A stretch of DNA of 38,520 nt from MFKM01 sp038065115 (GTDB lineage: Bacteria > Patescibacteriota > Minisyncoccia > UBA6257 > MFKM01): positions 1 through 38,520 of the forward strand of contig JBBTRS010000026.1 of assembly GCA_038065115.1 (NCBI GenBank), in the 5' to 3' direction. Below are positions 15,694 to 22,840 of this stretch, piece after piece. The stretch's first letter is position 1. The number at the start of each line of letters is the position of its first letter. The translations under genes were made by a program, and so were the position numbers. The notes under the pieces were generated by a model that saw only the letters and a list, made by a program, of their open reading frames with translations, was not told the DNA's origin and did not search any database.

Positions 15694-16422
15694 ATGGACA
15701 AAATAATCCTGGAAATACGAGCCGGAGCGGGTGGCGAAGAAGCGGCGATTTTTGCCGCCGATTTGAGCCGGGCTTATCAAAAATTTAGCCTTAATAAAGG
15801 CTGGCGTTTTGTGATTCTTGATTATCACCAAACATCGCTTAACGGTTATAAGACATTGGTTGCCGAAATTAGCGGCGAAGGAGTTTATGACGCTTTGAAA
15901 TCCGAGTCCGGCGTTCATCGGGTTCAGCGAATTCCGAAAACGGAAAAAGCCGGCCGGGTTCATACCTCCACGATTTCCGTGGCGGTTTTGCCGGAAGTGG
16001 AACCGACCCAAATTCAAATAAATCCGCAGGATTTAGAAATTTCTTTTTTTCGTTCGTCCGGTCCCGGCGGCCAGAATGTCAATAAAGTGGAAACAGCCGT
16101 TCGGATTATTCACAAGCCCAGCGGATTGACGGTAGCTTCCCAGGTTGGACGATCGCAAGCCGCGAATAGGGAGCAGGCGATGAGTGTTTTAAGAGCCAAG
16201 CTTTTTGAGTTTAAGGAAAAAGAAGAGCAGGCGAAATTAGGAGCCATCAGAAAAGAGCAGATCGGTTCAGCCGAGCGAGCGGAAAAAATCAGAACTTATA
16301 ATTTCCCCCAGGACAGGATTACCGATCACCGAATCGGCAAGAAGTGGCACAACATAGAAAGCATTATGGAAGGAAATTTTGAACCGATAATAAAGAGTTT
16401 TGATATTCATAGAAATTTATAG
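15694..16422 (+). CDS. prfA: Peptide chain release factor 1, short form without domain 1
   Basis: Terminates translation at UAA/UAG. The 242 residues start at MDKIILEIRAGAGGEEAA, which in normal RF1 (about 355 residues) is the beginning of domain 2; the N-terminal helical domain of roughly 100 residues is missing. The codon-reading tripeptide is PKT in RVQRIPKTEKAGRVHTS, the RF1 type (PxT) rather than the RF2 SPF. The GGQ catalytic motif is intact (SSGPGGQNVNKVET). There is no room upstream for the missing domain, because the pilin-like gene ends 29 bp before the start and a -10 box lies 8 bp before the ATG. Translation factor function is near certain; loss of domain 1 is a family-level reduction or specific to this lineage. 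Confidence 0.93.
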   Translation: MDKIILEIRAGAGGEEAAIFAADLSRAYQKFSLNKGWRFVILDYHQTSLNGYKTLVAEISGEGVYDALKSESGVHRVQRIPKTEKAGRVHTSTISVAVLPEVEPTQIQINPQDLEISFFRSSGPGGQNVNKVETAVRIIHKPSGLTVASQVGRSQAANREQAMSVLRAKLFEFKEKEEQAKLGAIRKEQIGSAERAEKIRTYNFPQDRITDHRIGKKWHNIESIMEGNFEPIIKSFDIHRNL

Positions 16423-16435
16423 ATATTTATAGAAA

Positions 16436-16498
16436 TTAACCCCACCTCCTAACCTCCTCCCCTAAGTTCTTAGGGGAGGAGGAAGGTGGAGGGGTTAA
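16436..16498. repeat. Long GC-rich hairpin between prfA and smc
   Basis: Imperfect inverted repeat with arms of about 28 bp running from TTAACCCC to GGGGTTAA, the inner part CCTCCTCCCCTAAG / CTTAGGGGAGGAGG being perfect. There is no T-run, so it is more likely a repeat element than a terminator. It is flanked by GATATTT/AATATC repeats like those at 34672-34750. Confidence 0.8.
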
Positions 16499-16549
16499 TA
16501 TCTGTCAATATCGCGAAGCAAATATCAATTAATATCTTATTACGGCATT

Positions 16550-18709
16550 ATGATTTTTCTAAAACGTCTTGAATTAAACGGTTTTAAGTCTTTTGCCCAA
16601 AAGACGGTTTTGGAATTTCCGGCCGGAGTGGCGGCTGTTGTCGGCCCGAATGGCAGCGGCAAGTCCAATGTGGCGGATGCCCTGCGTTGGCTGTTGGGCG
16701 AGCGGGAAGCCCGTCAGCTCCGCGGCGAAAAAATAGAAAATTTAATTTTTAGCGGTACGCCAAAAAAATCAGCCATGGGCTTAGCCCAGGCCGCTATTTG
16801 TTTTGATAACAGGTCTCGCTGGCTGCCTCTTGATTTTGAAGAAGTAACCTTAACCCGAAAAGTTGATCGCTCCGGCGTTTCCGAATTTTTTTTGAATCAG
16901 GAGCTCGTTCGTTTGAAAGACGTGGTTGATTTATTGGTTAAATCTCGTTTGGGCGCCAGGGGTTTTACCGTTGTCAGTCAGGGGGAAAGCGATGTTTTTG
17001 TTAAAAGCTCACCGCTTGAACGCCAGCAAATGATTGAAGAAATTATCGGTCTGAAAGAATTTCAGCTTAAAAAAACCCAATCCGAACATCGGCTGGAAAA
17101 TACCGTTATCAATTTGGAAAAAATTAAAGCCATGGCCGAAGAGCTGGAGCCTCATTTGAAAATGCTCCATCGGCAGACCGGCAAGTGGGAAAAACGAAGC
17201 GGATTGGAAGAAGAACTGAAAAATTTAGAAAACAATTATTTTTCATTTAAACTGGCGGAGCTAAAAAACAGACTGGCCGTTCTTGGTTCTCCCTTGATTG
17301 GCTTAGAAAAAGAAATTGGGATAAAACAGAAAGAATTGGAAAAATTTCAAAGCGAATTGGAAAAAATTGACGAATTAAAATCGCGAACCGCCGAGTTATT
17401 GACCAAACGATCGGATTGCCAAAGGGAACTCGGTCATTTTGAAGCTAAGCTGGAAATGTTAAATGTTCCTAGTTCCGAAAAAATTGAATACCGAACCAAA
17501 GACCTGATTGGTTTAATTGAAGAAATAAAAAAATTGCTGGAATCAAGTTTATCCCTGGAGCAATTGGAAAGATTAAAAATAAACCTGGAACACGGGATTG
17601 AAAAAATCAACAAGTTTTTTTCTACCCAAGATAAATCATCGGAAAAAAATGAAAATATTTTAAAGATTAAAGAAGAAAAAGAAAAAATCGTCAAAAAACT
17701 GGAATCATTGAATTTAGAATTATCGCGATTAGCCGAAAACGAAAAACTTTTGATTGAAAGCTTTAAGGTTATTGAAGAGAAAAGAAAAGAAATAAATCAT
17801 CTGGAAAATGAAAAAAACGGAATTATTTTTGAGAAAGAGAAATTAAATTTAAAATTACAGGATTTAGGAATTCAATTGAATCAGATTGGCCGGTCAACAA
17901 AAGAATTTGATAACAGTTCCGACACGCCATCAATGTCTTTTTCTCAATTATCGGAAGCGGAGAGACGGATGTTTAAATTAAGGACTGATTTGGCGAGTAT
18001 CGGCGATATTGATCCGTTGGTTATCAAAGAAGCCAAAGAGACCGAAGAACGCTATCAATTTTTATCGCATCAGTCGGTTGATTTAGAAAAAGCCTCCGCC
18101 GATCTGAAAATTTTAATTAAAGATTTAGAAGCGAAAATCCGTTTTGATTTTCAAGAAGCGCTTAAATTAATCAATAAAGAATTTGAAAATTATTTCCGAT
18201 TGATGTTTGGAGGGGGAAAGGCGAAACTAAAATTTAAAACCCAAAATTTAAAACCCAAAACCGACGATTTAAACGACGAGGGTGATAAAAATCCGGAAGA
18301 AGCAGGGGATTTGGCGGGGATAGAAACGCCAACCGAGGAAGCGGGCCTGCCTGCCGGACAGGCAGGTATAGAAATTGATTTGAATTTACCAAAAAGGAGA
18401 ATTTCCAGCTTAGAAATGCTTTCTGGGGGAGAGCGGAGCTTGGTTTCTATGGCGGCCCTATTCGCTTTGATTTCGGTCAATCCGCCACCGTTTTTAGTGC
18501 TTGACGAGATTGATTCGGCTTTGGATGACCGCAACGCCCAACGGTTCGCCGGGCTGATCAAGAAATTTTCGGAAAAAACCCAATTTATCATTATTACCCA
18601 CAATCGGTCCACGATGAGCGTGGCCGACGTTTTATACGGAATAACTATGGGCGAAGACGGAGTTTCCAGGGTTTTATCGTTAAAATTGAACGAAGAATCG
18701 CCAATATAA
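16550..18709 (+). CDS. smc: Short SMC-like chromosome segregation ATPase
   Basis: 719 residues against about 1150-1200 in ordinary bacterial SMC. The N-terminal head has Walker A GPNGSGKS (32-39) and the Q-loop region; a coiled coil runs from about 165 to 560; the C-terminal head has LSGGERSL (624-631), Walker B FLVLDEID (648-655) and the H-loop ITHN. I see no SMC hinge between the two coil arms; the turn seems to lie near residues 300-360. The stretch before the signature motif is extended and partly repeat-derived: a 14-bp unit repeated twice (18229-18256) and a 21-bp palindrome (18346-18366, encoding LPAGQAG). It probably compacts DNA, but a Rad50/RecF-like role of a hinge-less protein cannot be excluded. 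Confidence 0.88.
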   Translation: MIFLKRLELNGFKSFAQKTVLEFPAGVAAVVGPNGSGKSNVADALRWLLGEREARQLRGEKIENLIFSGTPKKSAMGLAQAAICFDNRSRWLPLDFEEVTLTRKVDRSGVSEFFLNQELVRLKDVVDLLVKSRLGARGFTVVSQGESDVFVKSSPLERQQMIEEIIGLKEFQLKKTQSEHRLENTVINLEKIKAMAEELEPHLKMLHRQTGKWEKRSGLEEELKNLENNYFSFKLAELKNRLAVLGSPLIGLEKEIGIKQKELEKFQSELEKIDELKSRTAELLTKRSDCQRELGHFEAKLEMLNVPSSEKIEYRTKDLIGLIEEIKKLLESSLSLEQLERLKINLEHGIEKINKFFSTQDKSSEKNENILKIKEEKEKIVKKLESLNLELSRLAENEKLLIESFKVIEEKRKEINHLENEKNGIIFEKEKLNLKLQDLGIQLNQIGRSTKEFDNSSDTPSMSFSQLSEAERRMFKLRTDLASIGDIDPLVIKEAKETEERYQFLSHQSVDLEKASADLKILIKDLEAKIRFDFQEALKLINKEFENYFRLMFGGGKAKLKFKTQNLKPKTDDLNDEGDKNPEEAGDLAGIETPTEEAGLPAGQAGIEIDLNLPKRRISSLEMLSGGERSLVSMAALFALISVNPPPFLVLDEIDSALDDRNAQRFAGLIKKFSEKTQFIIITHNRSTMSVADVLYGITMGEDGVSRVLSLKLNEESPI
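18229..18256 (+). repeat. 14-bp tandem repeat (x2 plus partial) inside smc
   Basis: Unit AAAATTTAAAACCC occurs twice in a row followed by AAAACC; it encodes the low-complexity KFKTQNLKPKT stretch. The period is twice the heptamer period seen elsewhere. Confidence 0.85.
18346..18366. repeat. CCTGCCTG/CAGGCAGG palindrome inside smc
   Basis: Arms CCTGCCTG and CAGGCAGG around CCGGA. Same family as the perfect palindrome in the gapA leader; here it codes for LPAGQAG in frame. Confidence 0.85.
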
Positions 18710-18719
18710 ACTAAAAACG

Positions 18720-18742
18720 CGCGATTTGACTTCTAAATCGCG
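18720..18742 (+). promoter_or_regulatory. Hairpin/operator-like inverted repeat before rpsP
   Basis: CGCGATTT and AAATCGCG separated by 7 bp. It overlaps the -35 box of the rpsP promoter, so it could be an operator, or a weak smc terminator; no T-run follows directly. Confidence 0.45.
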
Positions 18743-18754
18743 GCTTGTTATATT
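18726..18754 (+). promoter_or_regulatory. Sigma70-type promoter of rpsP
   Basis: TTGACT, 17-bp spacer, TATATT; transcription should start near 18761, about 35 nt before the rpsP ATG. Confidence 0.75.
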
Positions 18755-18795
18755 TTATCCATTATTGTCTATTTATAATTCGCAATTCAAAGTTT

Positions 18796-19023
18796 ATGCT
18801 TGCTATTAAATTAAAAAGAATAGGGAAAAAAGACCAAGCCTCTTTTAGGGTGATTGTGGCCGAAAAACGATCAAAAATTAACGGTCGTTTTGTTGAAGAT
18901 TTAGGCTGGCTTAATCCGCATAGCGATAAATCCAAGCTTAATTTGGAGCGAATTGCTTATTGGATTAAAAACGGCGCTCAACCGACTGCCAGCATCAAAA
19001 ATCTTTTGAAGAAAAAAGCTTAG
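18796..19023 (+). CDS. rpsP: 30S ribosomal protein S16
   Basis: 75 residues from MLAIKLKRIGKKDQASFRVIVAEKR, the standard S16 start, with the ending SIKNLLKKKA. The longer frame that opens at 18745 is rejected because it would begin inside the promoter and add 17 residues with no family match. S16 binds 16S rRNA early in 30S assembly. It is followed by khpA and trmD, the common bacterial rpsP-ylqC-trmD order. Confidence 0.95.
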   Translation: MLAIKLKRIGKKDQASFRVIVAEKRSKINGRFVEDLGWLNPHSDKSKLNLERIAYWIKNGAQPTASIKNLLKKKA

Positions 19024-19031
19024 TTTAGTCA

Positions 19032-19063
19032 TTGACTTTTATTAAATTAAGTGTTATTATACT
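19032..19063 (+). promoter_or_regulatory. Possible promoter of khpA
   Basis: TTGACT and TATACT are both good boxes, but the spacer is 20 bp, which is long. The 5' leader also has AAAAAGGTCGAATATTATT, similar to the AAAGGTCA block in the gapA leader. Confidence 0.35.
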
Positions 19064-19141
19064 GATATTCTAAAATAGAAATTTGGATGTTAATCAAAAA
19101 GGTCGAATATTATTGAAAAACTAGCAATCTAGAAATTCCGT

Positions 19142-19453
19142 ATGACAGGTAATTATCAGGAGTTCCTTGAATTTCTTATTAAAGCCATTGTCGATCACCC
19201 GGAAGAAGTTAAAATTGATCGCAAGGTTGATGAAATGGGAGTTTTGCTTTCTTTGAAAGTTAATCCCCAGGACATGGGTCAAGTGATTGGCCGTCAAGGT
19301 TCAACAGCTAAAGCCATTCGTTCGCTGTTGCGGATTGTAGGCGTCAAGAACAATGCTCGGGTTAATTTGAAAATCGAAGAACCCGAAGGCAGCACTCGCC
19401 TTAGCCATCCCAGCGAGTCGGTCAATAAGGTTGTTGAGGATTTGAAATTCTAA
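19142..19453 (+). CDS. khpA: KH-domain RNA-binding protein KhpA (YlqC)
   Basis: 103 residues. The N-terminus EFLEFLIKAIVDHPEEVKID is characteristic of KhpA/YlqC, and the single KH domain has the RNA-binding loop GQVIGRQGSTAKAIRSLL (GxxG = GRQG). The C-terminal tail is longer than the usual 76-80 residues. KhpA binds diverse RNAs, often with KhpB, and in other bacteria affects cell division and envelope genes. Its place between rpsP and trmD is the conserved one. A terminator follows at 19475. Confidence 0.9.
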   Translation: MTGNYQEFLEFLIKAIVDHPEEVKIDRKVDEMGVLLSLKVNPQDMGQVIGRQGSTAKAIRSLLRIVGVKNNARVNLKIEEPEGSTRLSHPSESVNKVVEDLKF

Positions 19454-19474
19454 AAAACAGAATTCAATTTCAGC

Positions 19475-19520
19475 AAAAACCGTGCTACTTTAATAAAAAG
19501 CGCGGTTTTTGTTTGTTTTG
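19475..19520 (+). terminator. Intrinsic terminator after khpA
   Basis: AAAAACCGTGCT pairs with AGCGCGGTTTTT (one G-U pair), followed by a T-rich tail. Confidence 0.8.
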
Positions 19521-19565
19521 TCAGACAATAATTAAGCAATTTAAAATTTTGCCCTAAACCAATAT

Positions 19566-20285
19566 ATGATATTTGACATCATTACTATCTTCCCGGAAGC
19601 TTTTTCTTATTTAAACGAATCAATTTTAAAACGAGCTCAAAAAAACGGCTTGGTTGAAATTAGAATTCACAATCTCCGCGATTTTACCGTTGGCAGTCAC
19701 CAAAAAGTTGATGACAAAACCTACGGGGGCGGTCCGGGGATGGTAATTAAAGCCGAGCCGGTTATAAAAGCGATTCAATTTTTAACCAAAAAAAATAAGC
19801 GCCTGAAAACTAAAAGCTTGGTTATCTTGTTTTCTCCGGCAGGTAAACAATTTGACAATAAAACAGCCGCTGATTTCACGAAAAAATATCAGCATATAAT
19901 CTTAATTTGCGGTCATTACGAAGGATACGATGAAAGAATAAAAAAGGTGATTCAAGATTTAGGATTTTCCGCCCAAGGCGGATCCGCCTCTGGTGGAAAG
20001 ATTCAAGAATTATCCATCGGCCATTATGTTTTAACGGGCGGTGAATTGCCGGCCATGGTTTTGATTGACGCTATTTCTCGGCGTTTGCCGGGAGTTTTAG
20101 GGAAAGAAGAATCTCTTGAAGAAAGACGCTTGGGTGTTGGAGTGCCGGTTTATACTCGGCCCGAAGTATTTTCCCGGTCGTTTTCAGATCGAGGCAAAAA
20201 GAAGAAAAAGTATCGCGTTCCCAAAATTTTACTTTCCGGCAATCATCTGAAAATAAATCAATGGCGAATTAAGCGCCAAAAGTAA
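19566..20285 (+). CDS. trmD: tRNA (guanine-37-N1)-methyltransferase
   Basis: Methylates G37 of tRNAs reading CNN/GNN codons and prevents frameshifting. SPOUT trefoil motifs are clear: YGGGPGMV, ILICGHYEGYDER and SIGHYVLTGGELPAM with LIDAISRRLPGVLG. Between DER and SIGHYV there are 25 residues instead of about 10 in E. coli; the extra part includes SAQGGSASGG and is encoded by a degenerate copy of the 34-bp palindrome (19966-19999). The insertion is in frame and in the flexible lid region, so the enzyme is probably active. The 239-residue total is normal because the C-terminus is short. Confidence 0.95.
   Translation: MIFDIITIFPEAFSYLNESILKRAQKNGLVEIRIHNLRDFTVGSHQKVDDKTYGGGPGMVIKAEPVIKAIQFLTKKNKRLKTKSLVILFSPAGKQFDNKTAADFTKKYQHIILICGHYEGYDERIKKVIQDLGFSAQGGSASGGKIQELSIGHYVLTGGELPAMVLIDAISRRLPGVLGKEESLEERRLGVGVPVYTRPEVFSRSFSDRGKKKKKYRVPKILLSGNHLKINQWRIKRQK
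19966..19999. repeat. Degenerate 34-bp palindrome inside trmD
   Basis: Arms TTTCCGCCCAAGGCGGA and TCCGCCTCTGGTGGAAA match with three mismatches around GGATCC; same length and centre as the perfect copy at 10466-10499. Confidence 0.9.
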
Positions 20286-20369
20286 AAACAATTCTTACCT
20301 ATTCAGAATAAATTGAAAAAGACAGAAAAAGACAGAGAAATACATGCATAAATAGAAAAAGATCGCATT

Positions 20370-20397
20370 TTGACTTTTTATTTTTTATTGTTATACT
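20370..20397 (+). promoter_or_regulatory. Promoter of rpsB
   Basis: TTGACT, 16-bp spacer, TATACT, with TG in extended -10 position (TGTTATACT). Transcription should start near 20404, at the first base of the leader stem, as for gapA. Confidence 0.8.
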
Positions 20398-20404
20398 GTA
20401 TTTT

Positions 20405-20560
20405 CATATGCCCAGTAGTGAAAACTCAACTGCTTTTCATAATTAAATTCAGAGAGTTTCGCTTCGGGACATTAAAAAGATATTATTATTAAAACCTAAA
20501 CACAAACAAAGGTCATAATAAAAAAGAATTTAATAAGTTGAGTTTCTACTACTGGGTATG
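20405..20560 (+). promoter_or_regulatory. rpsB leader: long-range stem covering the start codon
   Basis: The 5' strand ATGCCCAGTAGT-GAAAACTCAAC pairs with the 3' strand GTTGAGTTTCT-ACTACTGGGTATG, which ends in the rpsB start codon. 18 of 20 positions in the core are complementary, with a GA/AG internal mismatch. Differences from the gapA leader are compensatory. An AAAGGTCA block lies at about 20510. It could be the site of S2 autoregulation, but the same design before gapA argues for a more general signal. Confidence 0.7.
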
Positions 20561-21289
20561 GAATTAAATCAAACATTAAATAACGCTCAAGGCGACACAT
20601 TCAAGGAAATGCTTGAGGCCGGAGTGATTTACGGTCATAAAAAATCAAAGACTCATCCTAAGATGAAGTCTTGCATTTTTTCTACTCGCAATGGCATTGA
20701 ATTGATTGACCTCAACGCCATTCTTTCGGCTCTGGATAAAACCAGAGATTTCCTTAAGAGTAAAATCAGCGAAGGAGCGGTATTGCTATTCGTCGCCACC
20801 CAGCCGGCCGCTCAAAAATCCATTGGGGATTTCGCTAAAAAACACAATTTTCCGTATATGACGGAACGTTGGTTGGGCGGAATTTTAACTAATTTTAAAG
20901 TTATTAACCAGCGGATGCTTTACTACTTGGGCTTGAAAACCAAGAAGGAACAAGGCGAATTGGACAAATATACCAAAAAAGAACGGGTGAAGATTGACAA
21001 AGAAATAGCTAAAATGGAAAAGGCTTTCAGCGGATTAGTCAGTCTCAATAAACTGCCGGATGTTTTGTTCGTAATTGACGCCAAAGAACATCGGACGGCG
21101 ATCAATGAAGCCAGGCGCGTTAATATTCCCGTTATCGCTATTATGTCAACCGATTGCGATCCGACAATGGCGGATTATTGTATTCCGGCCAATGACCACA
21201 GCAAAAATAGCATTGAATGGATTATGAAATACTTAGAACCGGCTTTGGCCAAACCAGAAATCAAGATAGACGCGGAAAAAATTAAATAA
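20558..21289 (+). CDS. rpsB: 30S ribosomal protein S2
   Basis: 243 residues with the family blocks GVIYGHKKSKTHPKM, FVATQPAAQKSI, ERWLGGILTNFKVI, LPDVLFVIDAKEHRTAINEARRVNIPVIAIMSTDCDPTMADYCIPANDHS. It belongs to the small subunit platform and is needed for S1 binding and translation initiation in well-studied bacteria. The start ATG is the last element of the leader stem and has no Shine-Dalgarno. tsf follows 50 bp downstream, the conserved rpsB-tsf pair. Confidence 0.97.
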   Translation: MELNQTLNNAQGDTFKEMLEAGVIYGHKKSKTHPKMKSCIFSTRNGIELIDLNAILSALDKTRDFLKSKISEGAVLLFVATQPAAQKSIGDFAKKHNFPYMTERWLGGILTNFKVINQRMLYYLGLKTKKEQGELDKYTKKERVKIDKEIAKMEKAFSGLVSLNKLPDVLFVIDAKEHRTAINEARRVNIPVIAIMSTDCDPTMADYCIPANDHSKNSIEWIMKYLEPALAKPEIKIDAEKIK

Positions 21290-21339
21290 GTTTAAAGGAT
21301 AATACGTAAAATCCGTTTTTAATTATTAATTATTATAAT

Positions 21340-21786
21340 ATGGCCGATATTGAAATTATTCAAAAACTTAGAGATCTTACCGGCGCCGGCGTAATGTCGT
21401 GTAAAAAAGCTTTCCAGGAAACAAGCGGCGACTTTGAAAAAGCCGTTGCCCTTATTAAAGAATGGGGGTTGGTTAAGGTTGGTCAGAAATCAGATCGTTC
21501 CACGGGGTCGGGGCTTTTGGAAACCTATATCCATAACGATAGGGTGGGGGTTCTTTTGGAAATTAGATGCGAAACGGATTTTGTGGCCCGCTCTGAAGTT
21601 TTTAAAGAATTAGCTCATAATTTGGCTATGCAGATTGCGGCGCTGGATCCGGCCGATGTTGATAGCCTGCTTGCCCAGCCTTACATTAAAAACGAAGCTA
21701 TCGCCATTGACGCGTTAATCAAAGAGGCTATTTCCCGGTTAGGGGAGAATATCAGAGTAGAAAGGTTTTGCAGATATGAGGTGTAA
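21340..21786 (+). CDS. tsf: Elongation factor Ts, minimal form
   Basis: Exchanges GDP on EF-Tu. The N-terminal UBA-like module is clear (IQKLRDLTGAGVMSCKKAFQETSGDFEKAVALIKEWG), then the EF-Tu contact motif CETDFVARSEVF with TDFVAR. Only 148 residues are present, compared with about 280 in E. coli and 196 in Thermus: the second core subdomain, the coiled coil and the C-terminal module are absent. The final residues VERFCRYEV resemble the end of the first core domain. The stop codon is followed directly by the element that also lies between corA and dnaB (TAAAGGGCTTT). Confidence 0.93.
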   Translation: MADIEIIQKLRDLTGAGVMSCKKAFQETSGDFEKAVALIKEWGLVKVGQKSDRSTGSGLLETYIHNDRVGVLLEIRCETDFVARSEVFKELAHNLAMQIAALDPADVDSLLAQPYIKNEAIAIDALIKEAISRLGENIRVERFCRYEV

Positions 21787-22010
21787 AGGGCTTTGTTGAA
21801 AAATTCAAGCCGAAGGCGTAGAATTTTTCATAACAAAACCTTTACCCCCACACCTACTTTGCTTGCGATACCGCTTTATGGAATAATAAGTTTGTTCAGA
21901 ACAATCTTTTTTAAAAATGAAATCATTAGTAAATTAGGTGTGGGGGTGCTCAAATTTATGGTAAAATTTGACTGCGCCTTCGGCTTGTAAATTTTAATAA
22001 ATTTGGCATG
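21784..22010 (+). promoter_or_regulatory. Stop-to-start element (copy A) with nested inverted repeats and promoter
   Basis: Begins at the tsf stop (TAAAGGGCTTT) and ends at the ATG of the next gene. The right part, GGTGCTCAAATTTATGG, TAAAATTT, 18 bp, then TAAATTTTAATAAATTTGGCATG-type block, is the same as upstream of dnaB (36711-36815). TGGTAAAAT inside it is an extended -10. Two inverted repeats are nested: AAGCCGAAGGCG/CGCCTTCGGCTT (21809 and 21973) outside, CCCCCACACCTA/TAGGTGTGGGGG inside. No gene is seen here. Confidence 0.75.
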
Positions 22011-22310
22011 TACAATTTCCTTCTCCAGATTTTTATAATGATTAGTTTGGGAGCGATTATTTTTTTAGTAGCTCGGGCCTTGCCTAGAATCAGCGAAACC
22101 GAAAGCGTTGGTGTTTTTGAAAAGAAAGCCAATCGTTGGAGTTCTTTTCCTTTTGAAAAAATAGACGCTGTAATTAACGCTTTTGTGGAAAAATCACTTC
22201 GGAAAATAAAATTAATCTTAATGAAGACCGACAATATGGCAAGCAGGCATCTTAATAAGTTCAAGAAAAATGGCGATAATGGTAATAATGGAGGCGGATT
22301 AAGCCAATAG
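22008..22310 (+). CDS. Small single-span membrane protein, unknown function
   Basis: 100 residues: one N-terminal transmembrane helix (about 5-24, FLLQIFIMISLGAIIFLVARAL), then a basic, polar cytoplasmic or external tail ending in an Asn/Gly-rich stretch. I recall similar proteins in Parcubacteria, but no function. Its promoter/leader is nearly identical to that of dnaB, so it may be expressed with replication genes. It is followed by a tRNA cluster. Confidence 0.7.
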   Translation: MYNFLLQIFIMISLGAIIFLVARALPRISETESVGVFEKKANRWSSFPFEKIDAVINAFVEKSLRKIKLILMKTDNMASRHLNKFKKNGDNGNNGGGLSQ

Positions 22311-22347
22311 AAAGAGATTTGGCTAATTGCCGAAGACCGCTTGAATT

Positions 22348-22369
22348 AGTATATATCCCGCTATATACT
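22348..22369. repeat. AT-rich inverted repeat before tRNA-Tyr
   Basis: AGTATATA and TATATACT with a 6-bp spacer; perfect 8-bp arms. Could be a terminator arm or an operator for the tRNA cluster; no T-run follows. Confidence 0.5.
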
Positions 22370-22455
22370 GAAAAAACAGAAGCGTTAGCGGGCGATAATT
22401 ATTAAAAATCATAAAAGAAGAGACGCTTTTTAAAAAATTAATTATAGATAAATAA

Positions 22456-22539
22456 GCGCAGGTGGCAGAGCGGCCAAATGCATCAGACTGTAAATCTGAC
22501 GCCCTTGTGGCTACGGGGGTTCGAATCCCTCCCTGCGCA
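22456..22539 (+). tRNA. tRNA-Tyr (GTA)
   Basis: 84-nt class II tRNA with acceptor GCGCAGG/CCTGCGC, anticodon GTA at 22490-22492, a long variable arm, and a normal T-loop TTCGAAT. CCA is not encoded. Confidence 0.95.
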
Positions 22540-22648
22540 CAAGACTGATTGGCTTGCGCGAAAGACCAGCTATTTTAATTTTTTTAAATTCTGTTAAGAT
22601 AAGTGGAGTTTTGCCGTTATGGTTAAATGGCATGGTTCCTCGCCTTAT

Positions 22649-22720
22649 GCCGGAGTAGCTCAATGGCAGAGCAGCACTTTTGTAAAGTGAAGGTTGGGGG
22701 TTCAATTCCTCTCTCCGGCT
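22649..22720 (+). tRNA. tRNA-Thr (TGT)
   Basis: Acceptor GCCGGAG/CTCCGGC, anticodon TGT (22681-22683), T-loop TTCAATT. The top pair of the anticodon stem is a G-A mismatch. CCA is not encoded. Confidence 0.93.
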
Positions 22721-22737
22721 CAGAAGCGAAATTAATT

Positions 22738-22810
22738 GCCCGCGTAGCTCAGGTAGTAGAGCACATTCTTGGTAAGAATGAGGTCCGCAGTGCAAATCTG
22801 CGCACGGGCT
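22738..22810 (+). tRNA. tRNA-Thr (GGT), unusual T-loop
   Basis: Acceptor GCCCGCG/CACGGGC with one C-A mismatch, anticodon GGT (22771-22773), D-arm and anticodon arm regular. The T-loop is TGCAAAT: position 55, nearly always U, is G. Confidence 0.9.
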
Positions 22811-22840
22811 CATAATTTTATAAAATTAAAATAAATTAAT

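Noticed and set aside
18745..18795. Upstream extension of rpsP
   Set aside because: It would start within the promoter -10 region and adds 17 residues not found in S16.
21334..21339. TATAAT touching the tsf start codon
   Set aside because: It is too close to the ATG to serve as a -10 box for tsf; tsf is probably read from the rpsB promoter.
21793..21990. 65-residue open frame after tsf
   Set aside because: It lies wholly inside the nested inverted-repeat element, has no family resemblance, and its sequence is explained by repeat arms.
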